Made by a program: the position numbers and the translations under genes. Positions 13,080-25,125 of a stretch of 64,000 nt of DNA are shown in pieces. Positions within the stretch are counted from its first letter, which is position 1, and each line of letters opens with the position of its first letter. This DNA is from Gordionus sp. m RMFG-2023 (lineage: Eukaryota > Nematomorpha > Gordioida > Chordodea > Parachordodidae): contig NC_088776.1 in assembly GCF_954871325.1 (NCBI RefSeq), forward strand, positions 5,525,985-5,589,984, in the 5' to 3' direction. A model generated the notes under the pieces. That model was not told where the DNA came from. It saw nothing but the letters and a program-made list of their open reading frames with translations, and did no database searches.

Positions 13080-15075
13080 AATAGACTTAATACAAATATA
13101 TATCTAAGAGTGAGAATATAATATATTTTAATATATATGATTAATAATAAAATTATTAAGCATATGTTATACAAATTTATAATTATTTAGCATTAAATAA
13201 TTTCATGAATAGTTAAAATGCTTAGTACAAATATATATCTTAAGGGTAAAATTATAATAAATTTTAGTATATAATTACAAATTAAATTATTAACAAGGCG
13301 TTTTAAAAATTTAATAAATATTTTACATGGTAATAAAAGATTTCATCATTAATTATATTAAATACTAACAAATATATTTTTTAAGAGTGATATTATAATT
13401 AATTATATTTATAATTATTATATTATTAAGTAGGCGTTTTATAAATTTATATTTATTTTAAAAAGCATTAAAAAATTTCAAGAAAAGTTAAAATACTTAA
13501 TACAAATATATATCTTAAGGGTAAAATTATAATAAATTTTAATATATATAATTACAAATCATATTATTAACAAAGCGTTTTAAAAATTTAATAAATATAT
13601 TAAATCAGTGGCGTCGCTAGGTAGCGACGCGTAGGAGTTCGAGCCCCCTGAAAAATTTGAATAGCCCCCTGAAGCTAAAATTTTTTTTAATGCCTCCTTA
13701 ATATCCCCTTGAACTAAAGATACATTATTTTGATAGCCCCCTTAATGATTTCTTTTATAATTCTATCAAGATTTATTTTATATCTTATTTTTTATTAAAT
13801 GAATACTATTTTAATTATTAGATTAGATTATTTCATATAAGTTATATTTTCACTACGTCAGCTTGCAATCAAATTCTGTGTCAAAAATATAATATCACTA
13901 TCACTCACTAAATATTAATTTAGCATTAAAAGCTGAAGATTAATTGACTTTTATTATTTAAATTATTATATAACCCTATAATTAAATAAATAAAATCATT
14001 TATTATTTGAAAATTAGCAAATTTAATATTATAATTAACCGAGTTCAAAATCACTTTTAATTTAATTACCATGCCACTTCCTAATAATATTTTGAGATTT
14101 CTTTTCAATAAGTAGACTTATTATATATAATCCTCTATTATAGATAATTGTTTATAAGATATTAGGTAAAATGTTACTTTTACAGACATTATTGACAGTT
14201 ATATAATATATTACAGTTAATATGTTAATAATATTTACTAATAATTGCTTTTGATAATAAATATAAGTATAATTCATTCAATTCTTTACCTCCATTTATT
14301 TATTTAAAAATATTTTTATTCATCCTTAAATGGATCTAATAAATTAGATATCTTTTCTTTTTTATAAGTTATTAGGAAAGCTATTTTTTTCTTATTTGAA
14401 AAACAGTTTTGAGTTAAATTTTTAATACGAGTATATTTTTGATATTATTACAAGTAACTATTATTTTAAGATATAATATATCAACTAGAGGTGGTGCTGG
14501 TGCGATATATAAAATCTTAACTACTTTTATCATATCACTCTGGTTCCTGTTTTATATAAAAAATGTTTCATTTCTAATATGGTTTGGTTACCGTGTAAAT
14601 AACTTAAGGCTTCAATATTTTGCATAATTTCTTCTAAATGTTTTAAGTGTTTTTGTTTAATCAATTTATCTAACATAATAAATTTTAATATGAGTTAATA
14701 TTGTGAGTGTCATGAATATGAAATTCAGAATAATTGTTCAGAGTAGCAAATTTTAAAAAAGGTATATATTAATATAAAACCCGACTGAAGGCAGGGTAAA
14801 AGCGGGCCGAAGGCCAGCAAATTAGAGGGTATGGGAACGAAGCACCCATAAAAAATTTTTTAGTTGAGCCACCGAGATTGTAAAGGCTAGAGACGCCCAT
14901 TTTAAATGGAAATAAAAGATTTCATCAATAGTTATGTTAAATACAAATATATATTTTAAGAGTGATATTATAATAAATTTTAATTTATAATTATAATATT
15001 ATTAATTATGCGTTTTATAAATTTATAATTATTTTAAAAAGCATTAAAAATTTTTATTAATAGTTAATACTTTTG
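13080..15075. repeat. AT-rich tandem array (about 105-155-bp units), interrupted by a transposon
   Basis: Related units share tacaaatatatatcttaagg, gtaaaattataataaatttt and gcgttttataaatttata. They start near 13085, 13225, 13360 and 13495, and one more lies after the insertion (14905-15070). The element at 13613-14903 sits within the array. Confidence 0.7.
13613..14903. mobile_element. hAT-like non-autonomous element inside a tandem array
   Basis: The left tip is CAGTGGCGTCGCTAGG. The right side, read in reverse complement, is ATGGGCGTCTCTAGCCTTTACAATC, the same family end seen at 47013 (CAGGGGCGTCACTAGCCTTT). A G+C-rich subterminal tract (14780-14860) recurs at 16935-17063. The flanks read attaaat on the left and tttaaat on the right, an imperfect target duplication. 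The interior is AT-rich with no transposase (open frames at 13926-14108 and 14439-14627 are not recognisable). Confidence 0.6.
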
Positions 15076-15559
15076 GAAAATTCTAGGATAATCTCATAAT
15101 TTAGGAAAGACTTAACTTAAATTTTTTCCGTATAAATTAAAACTTCTACTTGCTTAGAATTAATTATTACCACGTTTTTATATTAATGTATATATATGTA
15201 ATTTATTATATTTTATATAAACTAATAAAAATATATTTCCTATTTGTTCCAGTCTTATTTTTTTGGTATAATCTCAATTTCTTATAATATATAGCTCTCT
15301 TTAATTAATTTTATATTAAATTTTTTTATTAAAAATATAATACAAATATTTTAAATTCCGTTGATTATCTTTCAAAATCCGGAAACACGAATATATGTCC
15401 GGATGGGCAATTTTGGTCATTCGCTAAAGGGAATTGTGATATTCCTCGAATTGTTACTTCTTGGTCCTTGGATTTTATACCTAAGCAAAATGTTAAAAAT
15501 ATAATGATAAACTAATATATAAACTGTGTGGAGTAAATATAAATATATTTATCTTGTCC

Positions 15560-15815
15560 AAATTTGATGATGAAACATAGCATCAGAATTTATCCAGGTT
15601 GAATCCAGATATATTAAGAAGCTTAATATTAACGGGTCATTATCCGCCAAATTTACGCAAGAATCACGTATACTCCAATGTCTTTTCTTTTGCATAGAGT
15701 AGTATGCTCATCCTTCCAAGTGTATACAGTGAACTCATCATTATATTGCTTTACCAAGCCTAAATGCTGGACTTTATGCCAAAGCTTGTGTAAAGTAGAA
15801 GAAGCAGCCTAGGAA
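15560..15815 (-). mobile_element. Possible LINE endonuclease relic
   Basis: The minus strand from 15808 to 15657 is open and reads LHKLWHKVQHLGLVKQYNDE then FTVYTWKDEHTTLCKRKDIG. This resembles the YTW...SRID segment near the end of LINE endonuclease domains. In a shifted frame just downstream ADNDPLILSF resembles the SDHxP motif. Splice-like borders (ctag before 15808, GC then GTAAAT after 15657) would also allow a host exon. No other part of such an element is recognisable around it. Confidence 0.35.
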
Positions 15816-16175
15816 TAAATTATGCTATGACTATATACAATTTAAACTTTACCCTTTATTAAAATATTCGGAAATACAAATTGTAGAGCAGATATTGCGC
15901 GTGCTTCATAATCAGTTTGTGTAAAAAATGGATGCAAAAATACGTGGACACGTATAAAATATCCCGTCCATATAAATAAATTTATATGATGATAAGTTGA
16001 TTAATGAAGCACAACCAAATAATAAGAGTTTATTATTATTGTTTTTTATTAATAAATATCACCACTGAATGTTTTATGAGATAAGTGGTTAATGGAATAG
16101 CAGCATTGCTATTGGGAAAATTCGGCCTAGTTTGTTTTAAAACACGGTTAATTGTGTTTTTAACCGAAATGAAAG

Positions 16176-16460
16176 GTGGAAGGACTCCAGGATAATTGGT
16201 TTAATGCCTTTAGATATATATTCAACCTTGAATCTAAAGGATTTTGTTGCACAGTTATTTTTACAGCTTGTAAGTTTTCAATTTGCATTATGATTTTGAT
16301 GCTCATGGATTTTGGATACTGTGTATACATGAATATATTTGCAGGTGACTTTACACAGCTCATAGACAGCGATAGTAGGTTGTATGGCCATATGTACCAT
16401 TATATCGGTAAAGAAAATTTTCAAAAAAGAGCAATGGTTTGCCCTTTTGGCTATATATAA
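16176..16460 (+). other. Unidentified open frame with hydrophobic segment
   Basis: A 94-codon frame without an ATG at its start; it contains a hydrophobic run (FCCTVIFTACKFSICIMILM) and a more ordinary-looking end (LIDSDSRLYGHMYHYIGKEN). The second part follows a plausible acceptor, atatttgcag at about 16345, so it could be a terminal exon. I recognise no family and found no paralogue in the window. Confidence 0.25.
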
Positions 16461-16934
16461 AAGTGGGCTCCTCTCAAATATAAGGAAATTTATAGATGTA
16501 TATATAGTAATATACCAAAAATACGTATATTTTCATTAAAATCTATTAGAGATTTTGCAGCTCCATAATTATACATATTTTCTAAATAATTTTCATTTCA
16601 CCTATAAATAAATATGATATATAAATTTTAATTTAAAAGAATTATGTAATACTTTCCATATCTGAATTAAGAGGAGATGTATAGAAATCATTTGATATGT
16701 TGGGAGCATCTATATTTCATATAATTTGTTATTTAGTTATGTTACTTTGAAAAACAGGGAAATATGAGGAAATATATGAATGAGCAAAGAGGGGATGTGT
16801 AAGCTGATTGACTTTGAGTATCACCTATTTTAAAATTTGTTTTAGATAATGGTTATATAACATGTTGTACCTAAAATGACAATATTTATGTAAGATTATG
16901 AATAATATATAACCTTGATTTGGAAGGGTTATTG

Positions 16935-17063
16935 ATTGTCCCTGATACGGCCTCGTGGGCATTTTTTTATAGCGGCCTCATTTATATGGGGGCTTCGCCC
17001 CCATACCCCCCATTTTGCCGGCCGATGGCCCGCTTTTCTCCGGTCTTCGACCGGATTCCCTTA
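16935..17063. mobile_element. Fragment of the hAT-like family seen at 13613-14903
   Basis: The G+C-rich tract gggggcttcgcccccatacc followed by gccggccgatggcccgcttt matches, in reverse complement, the subterminal part of the element ending at 14903. No flanking target duplication identified. The overlapping open frame at 16920-17138 is a by-product. Confidence 0.55.
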
Positions 17064-17139
17064 AATGGCTTCTTCGATTTACCTAATTATTATTACTTCT
17101 TATTTTTAAAAATAAGTTCAAACAATTTATATTTTTAGT

Positions 17140-17880
17140 AAAAAATAATAATAGTATTATACAATAATAATATATTTTATTTTTAAAAAATACACATCTA
17201 AAATCATATTCATTCCCATAAAATAATACTCATTGCACACATATATTTTATATTAGATTTACAACGATATTGCACTATAAAATCAAATCATACATAACAT
17301 GTAAATATAAAAAATACATACTCAATATATCAAATCAATTAATTACACATATAAAAGTTAAACAATATTACAGAGAATAAAAGCACTTATAAAATCAAGC
17401 ACCGATCATATTGTAAATAGATATTAATAAGACTCAAATAAAAGAATTAAGAAAATATATAATTTTTACGTTAATAAATCTCTCATTAACTTTGAACCTT
17501 TGTGAAATATACAAGAATATCTTCAATGCCAAAGTTAAAATGTATTCATATGCCAAAAATAAATTTCACTTGTATGCATATTATATCTTTTAAGAATTTT
17601 ATACACACATTTTAAACATTTGTTACATTTATTATCACACTCTGAGTTATTATGATAATGTAATATTCTATATTCTTAATTTGACTCCTCACTTGTACAT
17701 ATGATATCATCGTCCGTTTCATTTAATTCTGCTACCAAATCTTTGAATACGCTAGCAAATGAACATAATTCGTTATGAAATATAACACTCAATATGTATG
17801 CCAATTGTGCCAATTTCCAAGTCCTTTTCAGAAATACTTTTACTATTTATTTCATCAAAATGTTTTGGATGCAAATATTG
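17140..17880. other. No gene seen
   Basis: Uniformly AT-rich sequence between a hAT-family fragment and the duplicated FN3-gene region. No coding stretch, RNA gene or repeat recognised. Confidence 0.5.
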
Positions 17881-18370
17881 CACATTCAAAATTAGCTCTC
17901 AATCATTTTGAGTTTTTAGAAAAAAAAAATTAGCAAGAGAAATTTTAATTTTTCCTCCATTTCTTTTCACCCCTTTACTACCCCCCTCCCCCTTCCTCTT
18001 TTTCGTAAAAATAATTTATAAATAAATGCGCGTTTTTTAAATTGTATTATCCAATGACGTATCAACGCGTTCAAGGCTGTTTATCAAAAACAATTCTATA
18101 GACGAAAGCTCGCAATAATTTTTTTTATAAATTATATATTTTTTTATTTATTCAACAATTACGTAATTATCTTTTTTAAAGTAGAAATTTGTTTTTTTTT
18201 TAAAAATTATCCAGGCAGTTTTTAAATTCCCCCCCCTCCCTCCATGACGTTAATACAAGCTAGCATGAATAATAATAAAAAACATAGACCCCCCCCCCAA
18301 TATCACCTAATAAGATATAGTATTTTTATTATTGAGACCATTCTGTTAATTAAGTTAGGTTATAACATAT

Positions 18371-18568
18371 TTATTCATGTATATATTTAAAAACTAATCT
18401 TCTATCACAAAGGTACAATTGGGCTTCTTGTTTCTGAAATTTCAAGCGTTTGTTAAGGAATACTCCGAAACGGTTTATCTCTAGTTTTGAATGATGTCGT
18501 AATATTATACATTTACGAATGTTGTAAAGGTTTCGGGTGGCTGAAAGTTGATTTATAATTCGCTCCAC
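18371..18568 (-). other. Small antisense ORF conserved in three block copies
   Basis: The minus strand encodes about 65 residues (RIINQLSATRNLYNIRKCII near the start, RRLVFKYIHE at the end). This copy starts with GTG where the copies at about 27775-27955 and 29345-29545 have ATG (ATGGAACGAATA). Both other copies contain deletions or stops. I recognise no family; it may be a small host ORF or an unrecognised transposon scrap. Confidence 0.3.
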
Positions 18569-18800
18569 GATAAAAATATTGTTAAAAATTATGGGTAACG
18601 ACCTCAGATGGGCAGATTTTTATAGAGGTGAACATAATAAGGGTAGGATATTTATGCTCTGTAATTTTGTAACCTGTCAAAGTCAATGGAATTGTTATCA
18701 AGGAAGCAGATTTCTGTTTTGGATTTAATGGAATATTTTTTGAATAGTTTGTTTTTTTAAAATCTAACTTAAAATTTTATTTCCAATTAGTTATCTGCAT

Positions 18801-19080
18801 CGGGCCTATATTTTTCAAGCCCGGCCCGAAATTATTAAAATATAGAAATTAATTTTTATACTCAAAATAAATGATATAATGTTATATGGCGTCTAGTTTC
18901 TATGAATAAAATCAAATATTTTTATTTTACATAAAAAATTCCACATAAAATTGATAAATTTAGATTATTTAAAGAAATTTCTAAGGCCCTACTCGGCCCG
19001 AATTTTCTTAAAAAATATTAAGCCCGGCAGGGTCCGGCCCGAAGTTTGTTTGGGCCGGGTACGGGTCGGGCCTACTTTTG
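18801..19080. repeat. ggcccgg-rich repeat patch
   Basis: G+C-rich motifs (aagcccggcccgaa at the left; gggccgggtacgggtcgggc at the right) bracket about 200 bp of AT-rich DNA. GGGCCTA is followed by TTTT-containing sequence in the same orientation at both ends, so the ends are direct, not inverted. A related partial copy lies at 28185-28300. Probably the remnant of a hAT-like element. Confidence 0.45.
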
Positions 19081-19534
19081 CAAATCTCTAAATTCAATAT
19101 TAATAACAGATTACAATAAAATAAACTTTTGATATAAGTAATATTAAGATATCATAGAGGAAGAACCCTATTATTCAACTTACATTTTTAAGAAAAAACG
19201 TTTTTATAAATCCCCTTCTGATTTCTATTTTAGAAAGTTTACACTGAAACTCGAAAATATTACGTGTCATCCAACGAATATCATTGTTAATATTCAATTA
19301 AAATATGGCGGCCAATGTTTTTGAGGCGAGAAATTTAATATTAATACCAGTTATATTAAATCACAATAATTTTAGTCCCAATTATTTTTAAAAATATATT
19401 TTCTTGAGAAAAAGATGCACCAATATTTTTTTAAAGTAATTAATATAAGCAGTGATTATAATTTCGATTATTTATAAAAACATCAATATTCATAGATTAA
19501 ATGGGAGCCAATGTTTTTTAAACGATAAATTTAT

Positions 19535-19605
19535 GACAGCAGTCATTTTACAACGGCTGCGACTTTCGGAAATGACTGTCTATTGTAAAATGACAGCAGT
19601 GACGA
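19535..19605. repeat. Short inverted repeat
   Basis: The arms gtcattttacaa and ttgtaaaatgac are separated by about 30 bases and can form a stem-loop. The corresponding place in copy 2 (30085-30150) keeps related, less perfect arms. It is probably a short transposon remnant; the overlapping frame 19452-19715 is not supported as a gene. Confidence 0.4.
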
Positions 19606-20020
19606 AATTTAAAATAGTCAATTTTCAACGATACACCGGCTCGGATATTTTTTTAAAAAAAATTTTTATTCACTGGCCGGTTAATAAAAACAATGATCCT
19701 GGATATATGGACTAAGCCTGCAGGTCTCTGAATTACAGAAAGAAAATTTTTGATTAATAATTTTCTTATTTTTTTTCATACCTAGTACTTATATCCTGAT
19801 TGCAAAGTAGGAAAATAACAAATTAATTCATTCCTATAATTCTCGGAATGTTTTTATGCAAACAAAATATAAAAATAATCAGCATTTTCTTAATTTTTAA
19901 TTACATACAATCTTTTTTCTTTCTTTTTTTTAAAAAAATTGTTCTAAATTTCTTATTACGTCTTAAGGTAAGTAAATATTTCTCATTTCCAAGAATTTAT
20001 TTGGCAAAACGGGAGCTTGA

Positions 20021-20067
20021 GTAAACATTTTAAAATTGTTTACGATATCTTTGAAAATATATATAAA
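20021..20067 (+). promoter_or_regulatory. Putative promoter of FN3 gene copy 1
   Basis: An inverted pair GTAAACA (20021-20027) and TGTTTAC (20037-20043) is followed by a TATA-like TATATATAAA at 20058-20067, about 85 bases before the ATG. The same arrangement occurs before copy 2. GTAAACA is the core site of forkhead factors; binding here is inference. Confidence 0.4.
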
Positions 20068-20149
20068 CTAAGCCTTTTCTATTTAATTATAACATTATAA
20101 ACTTTTTATTTTTCAATAACAATATATTTACGATCGAATTCTCTCTGCA

Positions 20150-22452
20150 ATGGTATTAACAAAAGATTGCTTTTACAGCCTATTCCTGTGTATGATATGC
20201 CTTGCTATCGTAGACCTGAATACCGGGATTTCAATTAGTACAGTTTTTTTAAAAAAATATATACATTTTTTTATCTAATGCCTAATTAATTTATATAGGT
20301 TGTGAAGCGCCAAAATCAAAAATGAGTCCATCTATGACATAAGAAATTTGGAATTAAATCTTGATAAGAAGAATTTAAGAGTAAAATTTGAAAACCCACT
20401 CGAGTCTCCCCCCAGATTATCTATTTACAGTGTTTTTTATAGACTGTACAAATTTACGGATAAATTTACTATGGGAGACAACGCTATTAAAGAAGATAGA
20501 ATCTATTTAAAAGATAATAAGGTATTTAAAAAAATAAATTAGTTTGTTTAGAAATAATAATTTTTTTTTTTTATAAAACAATTTAGGAAAACTACGATTT
20601 CATTATTGATAGTTTAGAGGAAAGCGGGAAATACTTCATAGTCTTTTACGTCGAATACAAGAATAGCGCAAATACAATGATTCTTAGTGACTTTTCTGTT
20701 AGGCGCATATTCGAATGTACATGTTATAATATTTATAATAATTTAAATAATGCTTCCTTCATATACAATCATTAGGAAATTTTAAAAATAAATATAGTTA
20801 TTATCTTAATGTAAATTTCAATTATATGTATATACTATTTCTTTTCTTTGGTTAGAACTGTTACATCTAGTATATAATTTATATGATATTTATAGGGAAA
20901 AATATTTTGCACTTTAATGGATTACATTTTATTTCAAAGTCGAAATTCTTCTTCAATTTTAATAATGTAACCAATCATTTTTCTGATTAAACAATTTCAG
21001 CACGTTTTTTTAAATTTGAAAATTTTTCCGAAAGTATGATTATGCCCATCGCATCTAGCATATAATATATAACTTGTTCTTTGCAATTTTCTTTTTACAT
21101 TTGAAGCAATTTAAAGAGATGCTTAAATAAAAGCTTTGTGGTAGCAATTTATTATATTTTTTTAAATTTTACTAATAATTCTTATTCATACTTTACTTTT
21201 GGAAAGATCTTACTCCCTATTAGATCGTTTCAAATAACAAAATGAGTGTGTTGTTTAGTGTTATCTATAGGACATTAAAATGAATTATTTAATATAAATT
21301 TTTGTTAAGTATTATATACATTTAGAAATTAAGTATAAACTATAAAGTTGCAAATTATTATTATTTTTAAATATAAATGTATATTTTTTTTAAAAAAAAT
21401 AAAATTACAGATAATAAATTAGAGAACAAAATCGGTAAATATACATAATCAATGATAATAAATTAAAATTATTCGAATTTTATTTTTTATATTATGTAAT
21501 CTCATTACATATCACATTATCCATTTTACCAAATACACGCATATACCCTTTCACCATTCCAATAATAATATACAATGCTATTATTTGTGGGTCCCTAAAT
21601 CACGAAATTAAAGCGTTAATAAAAAACATTAAGTATAACCTCCTAATTTAAAGTGATCCATAAATAGGCAATGAGTGGCCACCCTAAAAAAGTTTTACCA
21701 CAAAAATATAATAATTCTTTTTATTATATGACAGTTATTAACCCGTTTGCTATTGAGACATCTGTGGTGATGCTATGTTTTACTAATAAAACATTAGATA
21801 TTCTCGTGAATTGGAAATTTGGTAATTTGAGCGATGACTTATTTCAAAATATTCGTGGCGTCTACGTCGAACTGAAATCTACCAATTCAACCATTAAAGA
21901 TAAACGTGAATTTGTAGATGTAAATTTTATATTTATGTGACAATTTAAAAAAAAAATACAAAATGGCAATTTATTGTCATATATTTATCACTAAAATGTT
22001 TTAAAGATTAACGAAAAGCGAGTTAAATTTTTATCTTTAATATTTATCACTTTCTTTCTTGTGTGTAAGAAAGGAGAGGATGGTAATCCTCCAATCCAAT
22101 CATTACTCGTATGAATACAAATAATGTAACCGATTCGATTCAAAAATATGAATCGATTACTATTTATTGCAATTATTCGATTTGAATTCTAAGGTCTTGT
22201 GACTTTATGAAAGGCCCATAATTTTTGCGATAATCTTTTATCTATATAAACATTATTTTTGGATATATTTGATATGGAAATTGTAAAGATATTTGTTTTT
22301 TATTATAGGTTATTATGGGTAATAGTTTCTTCTTTAAAGATGTTAAACAAAATTCCGAATACCAAATAATGCAAAGGATTGAATTCAAAGACAAAACACA
22401 GCAAATACCTCATGAGGAATATGTAACCAATGAAGCCTACATAATTGTTTGA
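20150..22452 (+). pseudogene. Secreted two-FN3-like protein gene, copy 1 (probably disabled in exon 2)
   Basis: Five exons by comparison with copy 2: 20150-20237 (signal peptide: MVLTKDCFYSLFLCMICLAI), 20299-20521, 20587-20686, 21735-21919 and 22309-22452 (TGA). Exon 1 and exon 4 have the same lengths as in copy 2 (88 and 185 bases). Exons 3 and 4 meet with the same phase 1. Exon 3 holds the first domain's F-strand pattern (ESGKYFIVFYVEY). Exons 4-5 form a second FN3-like domain (TLDILVNWKFGN, then FFFKDVKQNSEYQIMQRI). Exon 2 is 55 bases shorter than in copy 2, with loss at its 5' end, so exon 1 enters exon 2 out of frame. Unless an unseen splice site is used, only a short peptide is made. 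The later exons stay open, so the loss may be recent. Confidence 0.6.
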
Positions 22453-23329
22453 GCCACTCATTCATAATCATGCGAATTTTATGTTTTTTGTTTATCTTTC
22501 TTTTCTTTTTTATGGAATAGCATATTTTTCAATTTTATTATGGTATATAAGGGATATTCATAATATTAATTATTGATTTATTTACCAAATTTACACTTAT
22601 ATTTTAGAAATTATTATATTTTATTTTAAAATTAGTATATTAAATAAATGATTTTCCAGCATTACTGATTTGATAAAACTTTTTTTTAATGTTGCAATTT
22701 TCAAGGAGGTTATGTACAACAAATGTCTTAACCCTTTTCATTCTTCTTTTTCTGACATAATTCATACTACTACATAAAATTTTAAACAATTTTTAAATAT
22801 TAATAACTTTTGATATAAACAATATAATGACTAAAAAAATAATAAACATTTATGACAGAATGCGAATATGTATTTAAAAATATGAATCAGGAGAGCAAAG
22901 AAATCTGCAAATAAAGTCATAACCGACGGGGCTTCGTTCTGGGCTTGTATTTTAAAATAAGGTTCGGTTTGGGCTAATATACTTTTATTTATTTGTATGA
23001 AACTAATTTTAAAATAGCTGACACTTGTTCATGATGGCAGAAAAATTTTGACAACTATTAACAAAATTTCGAGGCCTAGGTAATATTATTTTGACTAAAA
23101 TCTTAATTTAAAATATACTAAACTCTGTCCTTTAAGTGTTTCATGTTATGTTTAGCGTTGCATTTAACTGTCGAAATCACAGCTGATTCTTCATAGCGTT
23201 AATAATTTTTGAAATGCAAGTCGCAACATATGTTTTTCAAATTTTATCCTCTAGCAATATCATCATAACGCTATTATTGGCCTGGTCTTATAAATAAATA
23301 ACGTATTTATAATTCAGTAAGTTTTAAAA

Positions 23330-24400
23330 ATTAGTTATCCAGTTTCTTCCAATTAGATTTTTGGTATATCCTTTTATAATTATGAAAGGTAGTTCTAATG
23401 TTCGTCCTTTATATTGTACTTTTACTATAGTCTGACCTAATAGTGGTATATTGGTTCCTGTATAGCTTTTAAGTTTTAGCAGGCAATTTTTTAATCCAGG
23501 ATGATTAAGTTTGTTTTTCCAATCTATTTCGTTTATTATGCTTACTCCAGCTCCAGTATCTAATTCGATTCTGATATCGCTTTTGTTTATTTTAATCCAA
23601 ATTCTGAATTATATTCATCATTTGTTGTATTATTAATAAAATTCACTATTACTTTTCTAAAGACTGGAGCAATGTTCCCAATTTTGTTGCATTTAAAACA
23701 AGTGGCATTTGAAAAGACAATTTTCCCTTCTATGGTGTCCGCCGCAGGAGTGGTAAGGATTTGGTTTTTTGTAGCTCCTATCATAATTATTATATGATTT
23801 TGATTGTTTATCATATTATTAACCTTTTAAATTATATTTATATTATCATGTTCCTTTTCTAACTTATCAATTTAAGTTTTCATCATTTTGTATTCTTTAT
23901 AGTTGTTTCTACTGCAATTGATATTTAAATAGCCTTATTTACGTATATATTATAATCAGATAATAATCTTTGTAAAATTATAGGATTTTTTATTCCAAAC
24001 ATGAATTTATCTATTAATGCAGTATTAAATATTTCCAAATCCACAAGTTATTTCTAATTTGAAGATTTTGTCTACAGTCTATTAATTTTTACTCATTTTT
24101 TTGATTTATATTGATAATAATTATATCTCTCTACAATTATATTAGGTTTGGTTTGAAAAAAATTTGATTAAAATATTATGTTTTCCCAATACCTCTTTGC
24201 TTCCCGGATTATCAGATCCACAAATATTTACCTTCTGTAAGTACCACATCCTATTGTTGTTAATAACAGTGATCTTTCTTGTGATGATGTTAAACTTGGT
24301 TGTGTGTTTTTAAATTCTTTAAATAAGTCGTATTCCAATCTTTGTTTTGAATCCGTTAGACTTTTTAATAACTGCATCATTCTTGACATTTTCTTTTACT
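23330..24400 (-). mobile_element. Ty3/gypsy LTR retroelement fossil, gag-protease part
   Basis: Minus-strand remnants include the start of a gag-like region, a zinc-knuckle-like CFKCNKIG and a retropepsin-like segment (IELDTGAGVSII). It is a broken, old copy; LTRs are not recognised in this stretch. Confidence 0.7.
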
Positions 24401-24420
24401 ATTCAAATTCATATAATAAA

Positions 24421-25125
24421 TATAATTAAAAATAAATTTTAAAGTACAAAAATAACAAAATAAACAATTTAATACATAAAAGTGCACATAAATTATTTCT
24501 CTCACGAAGACGCGGCTTACAACTGATCAACTTTTAAAAACTATTTTTTGCATTCTACTTATCTTTATCCTTAATAATTTTTTTATTATCGTTCCAATTC
24601 TTTTTAACATTATCAATAATATTTATTGTATCAAACAATAATAGAAACTTTTAAAAAAAGGCTTAATGATGATCCTTTGTGCAACCCAACATCAACCTGC
24701 AAATCATTGCCGTTTCCGCCAAGGCTTCTAATTATAGTTTCATATTAACATATATTACTAATAATATTATAGACCACTAGTCTAGAATGTTCTCTTTCTC
24801 AAACACAATTATATGAAGTTTCTATAAACTCTATCTTAAGTTTACTCTAATTTTAAGAACACTATATGCAGTTTCTGTATGATAGTTTTCCATTAGAAAT
24901 TTAACCGCCTATATAAGATTTATCGTTTATTTCCCTGCTCTAAGCATATATTGATTCTCATTTACTTATAATTAAGTTCAAACGGCATTAAAACGGATGG
25001 TATTAACCTAATGCTCCTATAATTTCTCCCTTCAAGTCAATTTTCCTTCAAAAAATAAATCTAATTCCTTTAAAGATAATAAAAAAAAATTGTAGATTTA
25101 TGGCAAACGAGATTTACTTTTAAAA
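24421..25125. other. No gene seen
   Basis: AT-rich sequence between the gypsy fossil and the second block copy, without recognisable coding or structural signal. Confidence 0.45.

Larger units (their letters stand above)
17890..23340. repeat. Duplicated gene region, copy 1
   Basis: This stretch matches about 28860-34330 in order: pyrimidine-rich block end (17900-18250), small antisense ORF (18371-18568), G+C-rich ggcccgg patch (about 18800-19080), stem-loop segment (19530-19620), FN3 gene (20150-22452), and MITE remnants (23000-23310). Coding exons and introns both align, so it is a DNA-level duplication and not retroposition. A partial third copy (about 27400-28400) covers only the first part. 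Confidence 0.8.
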
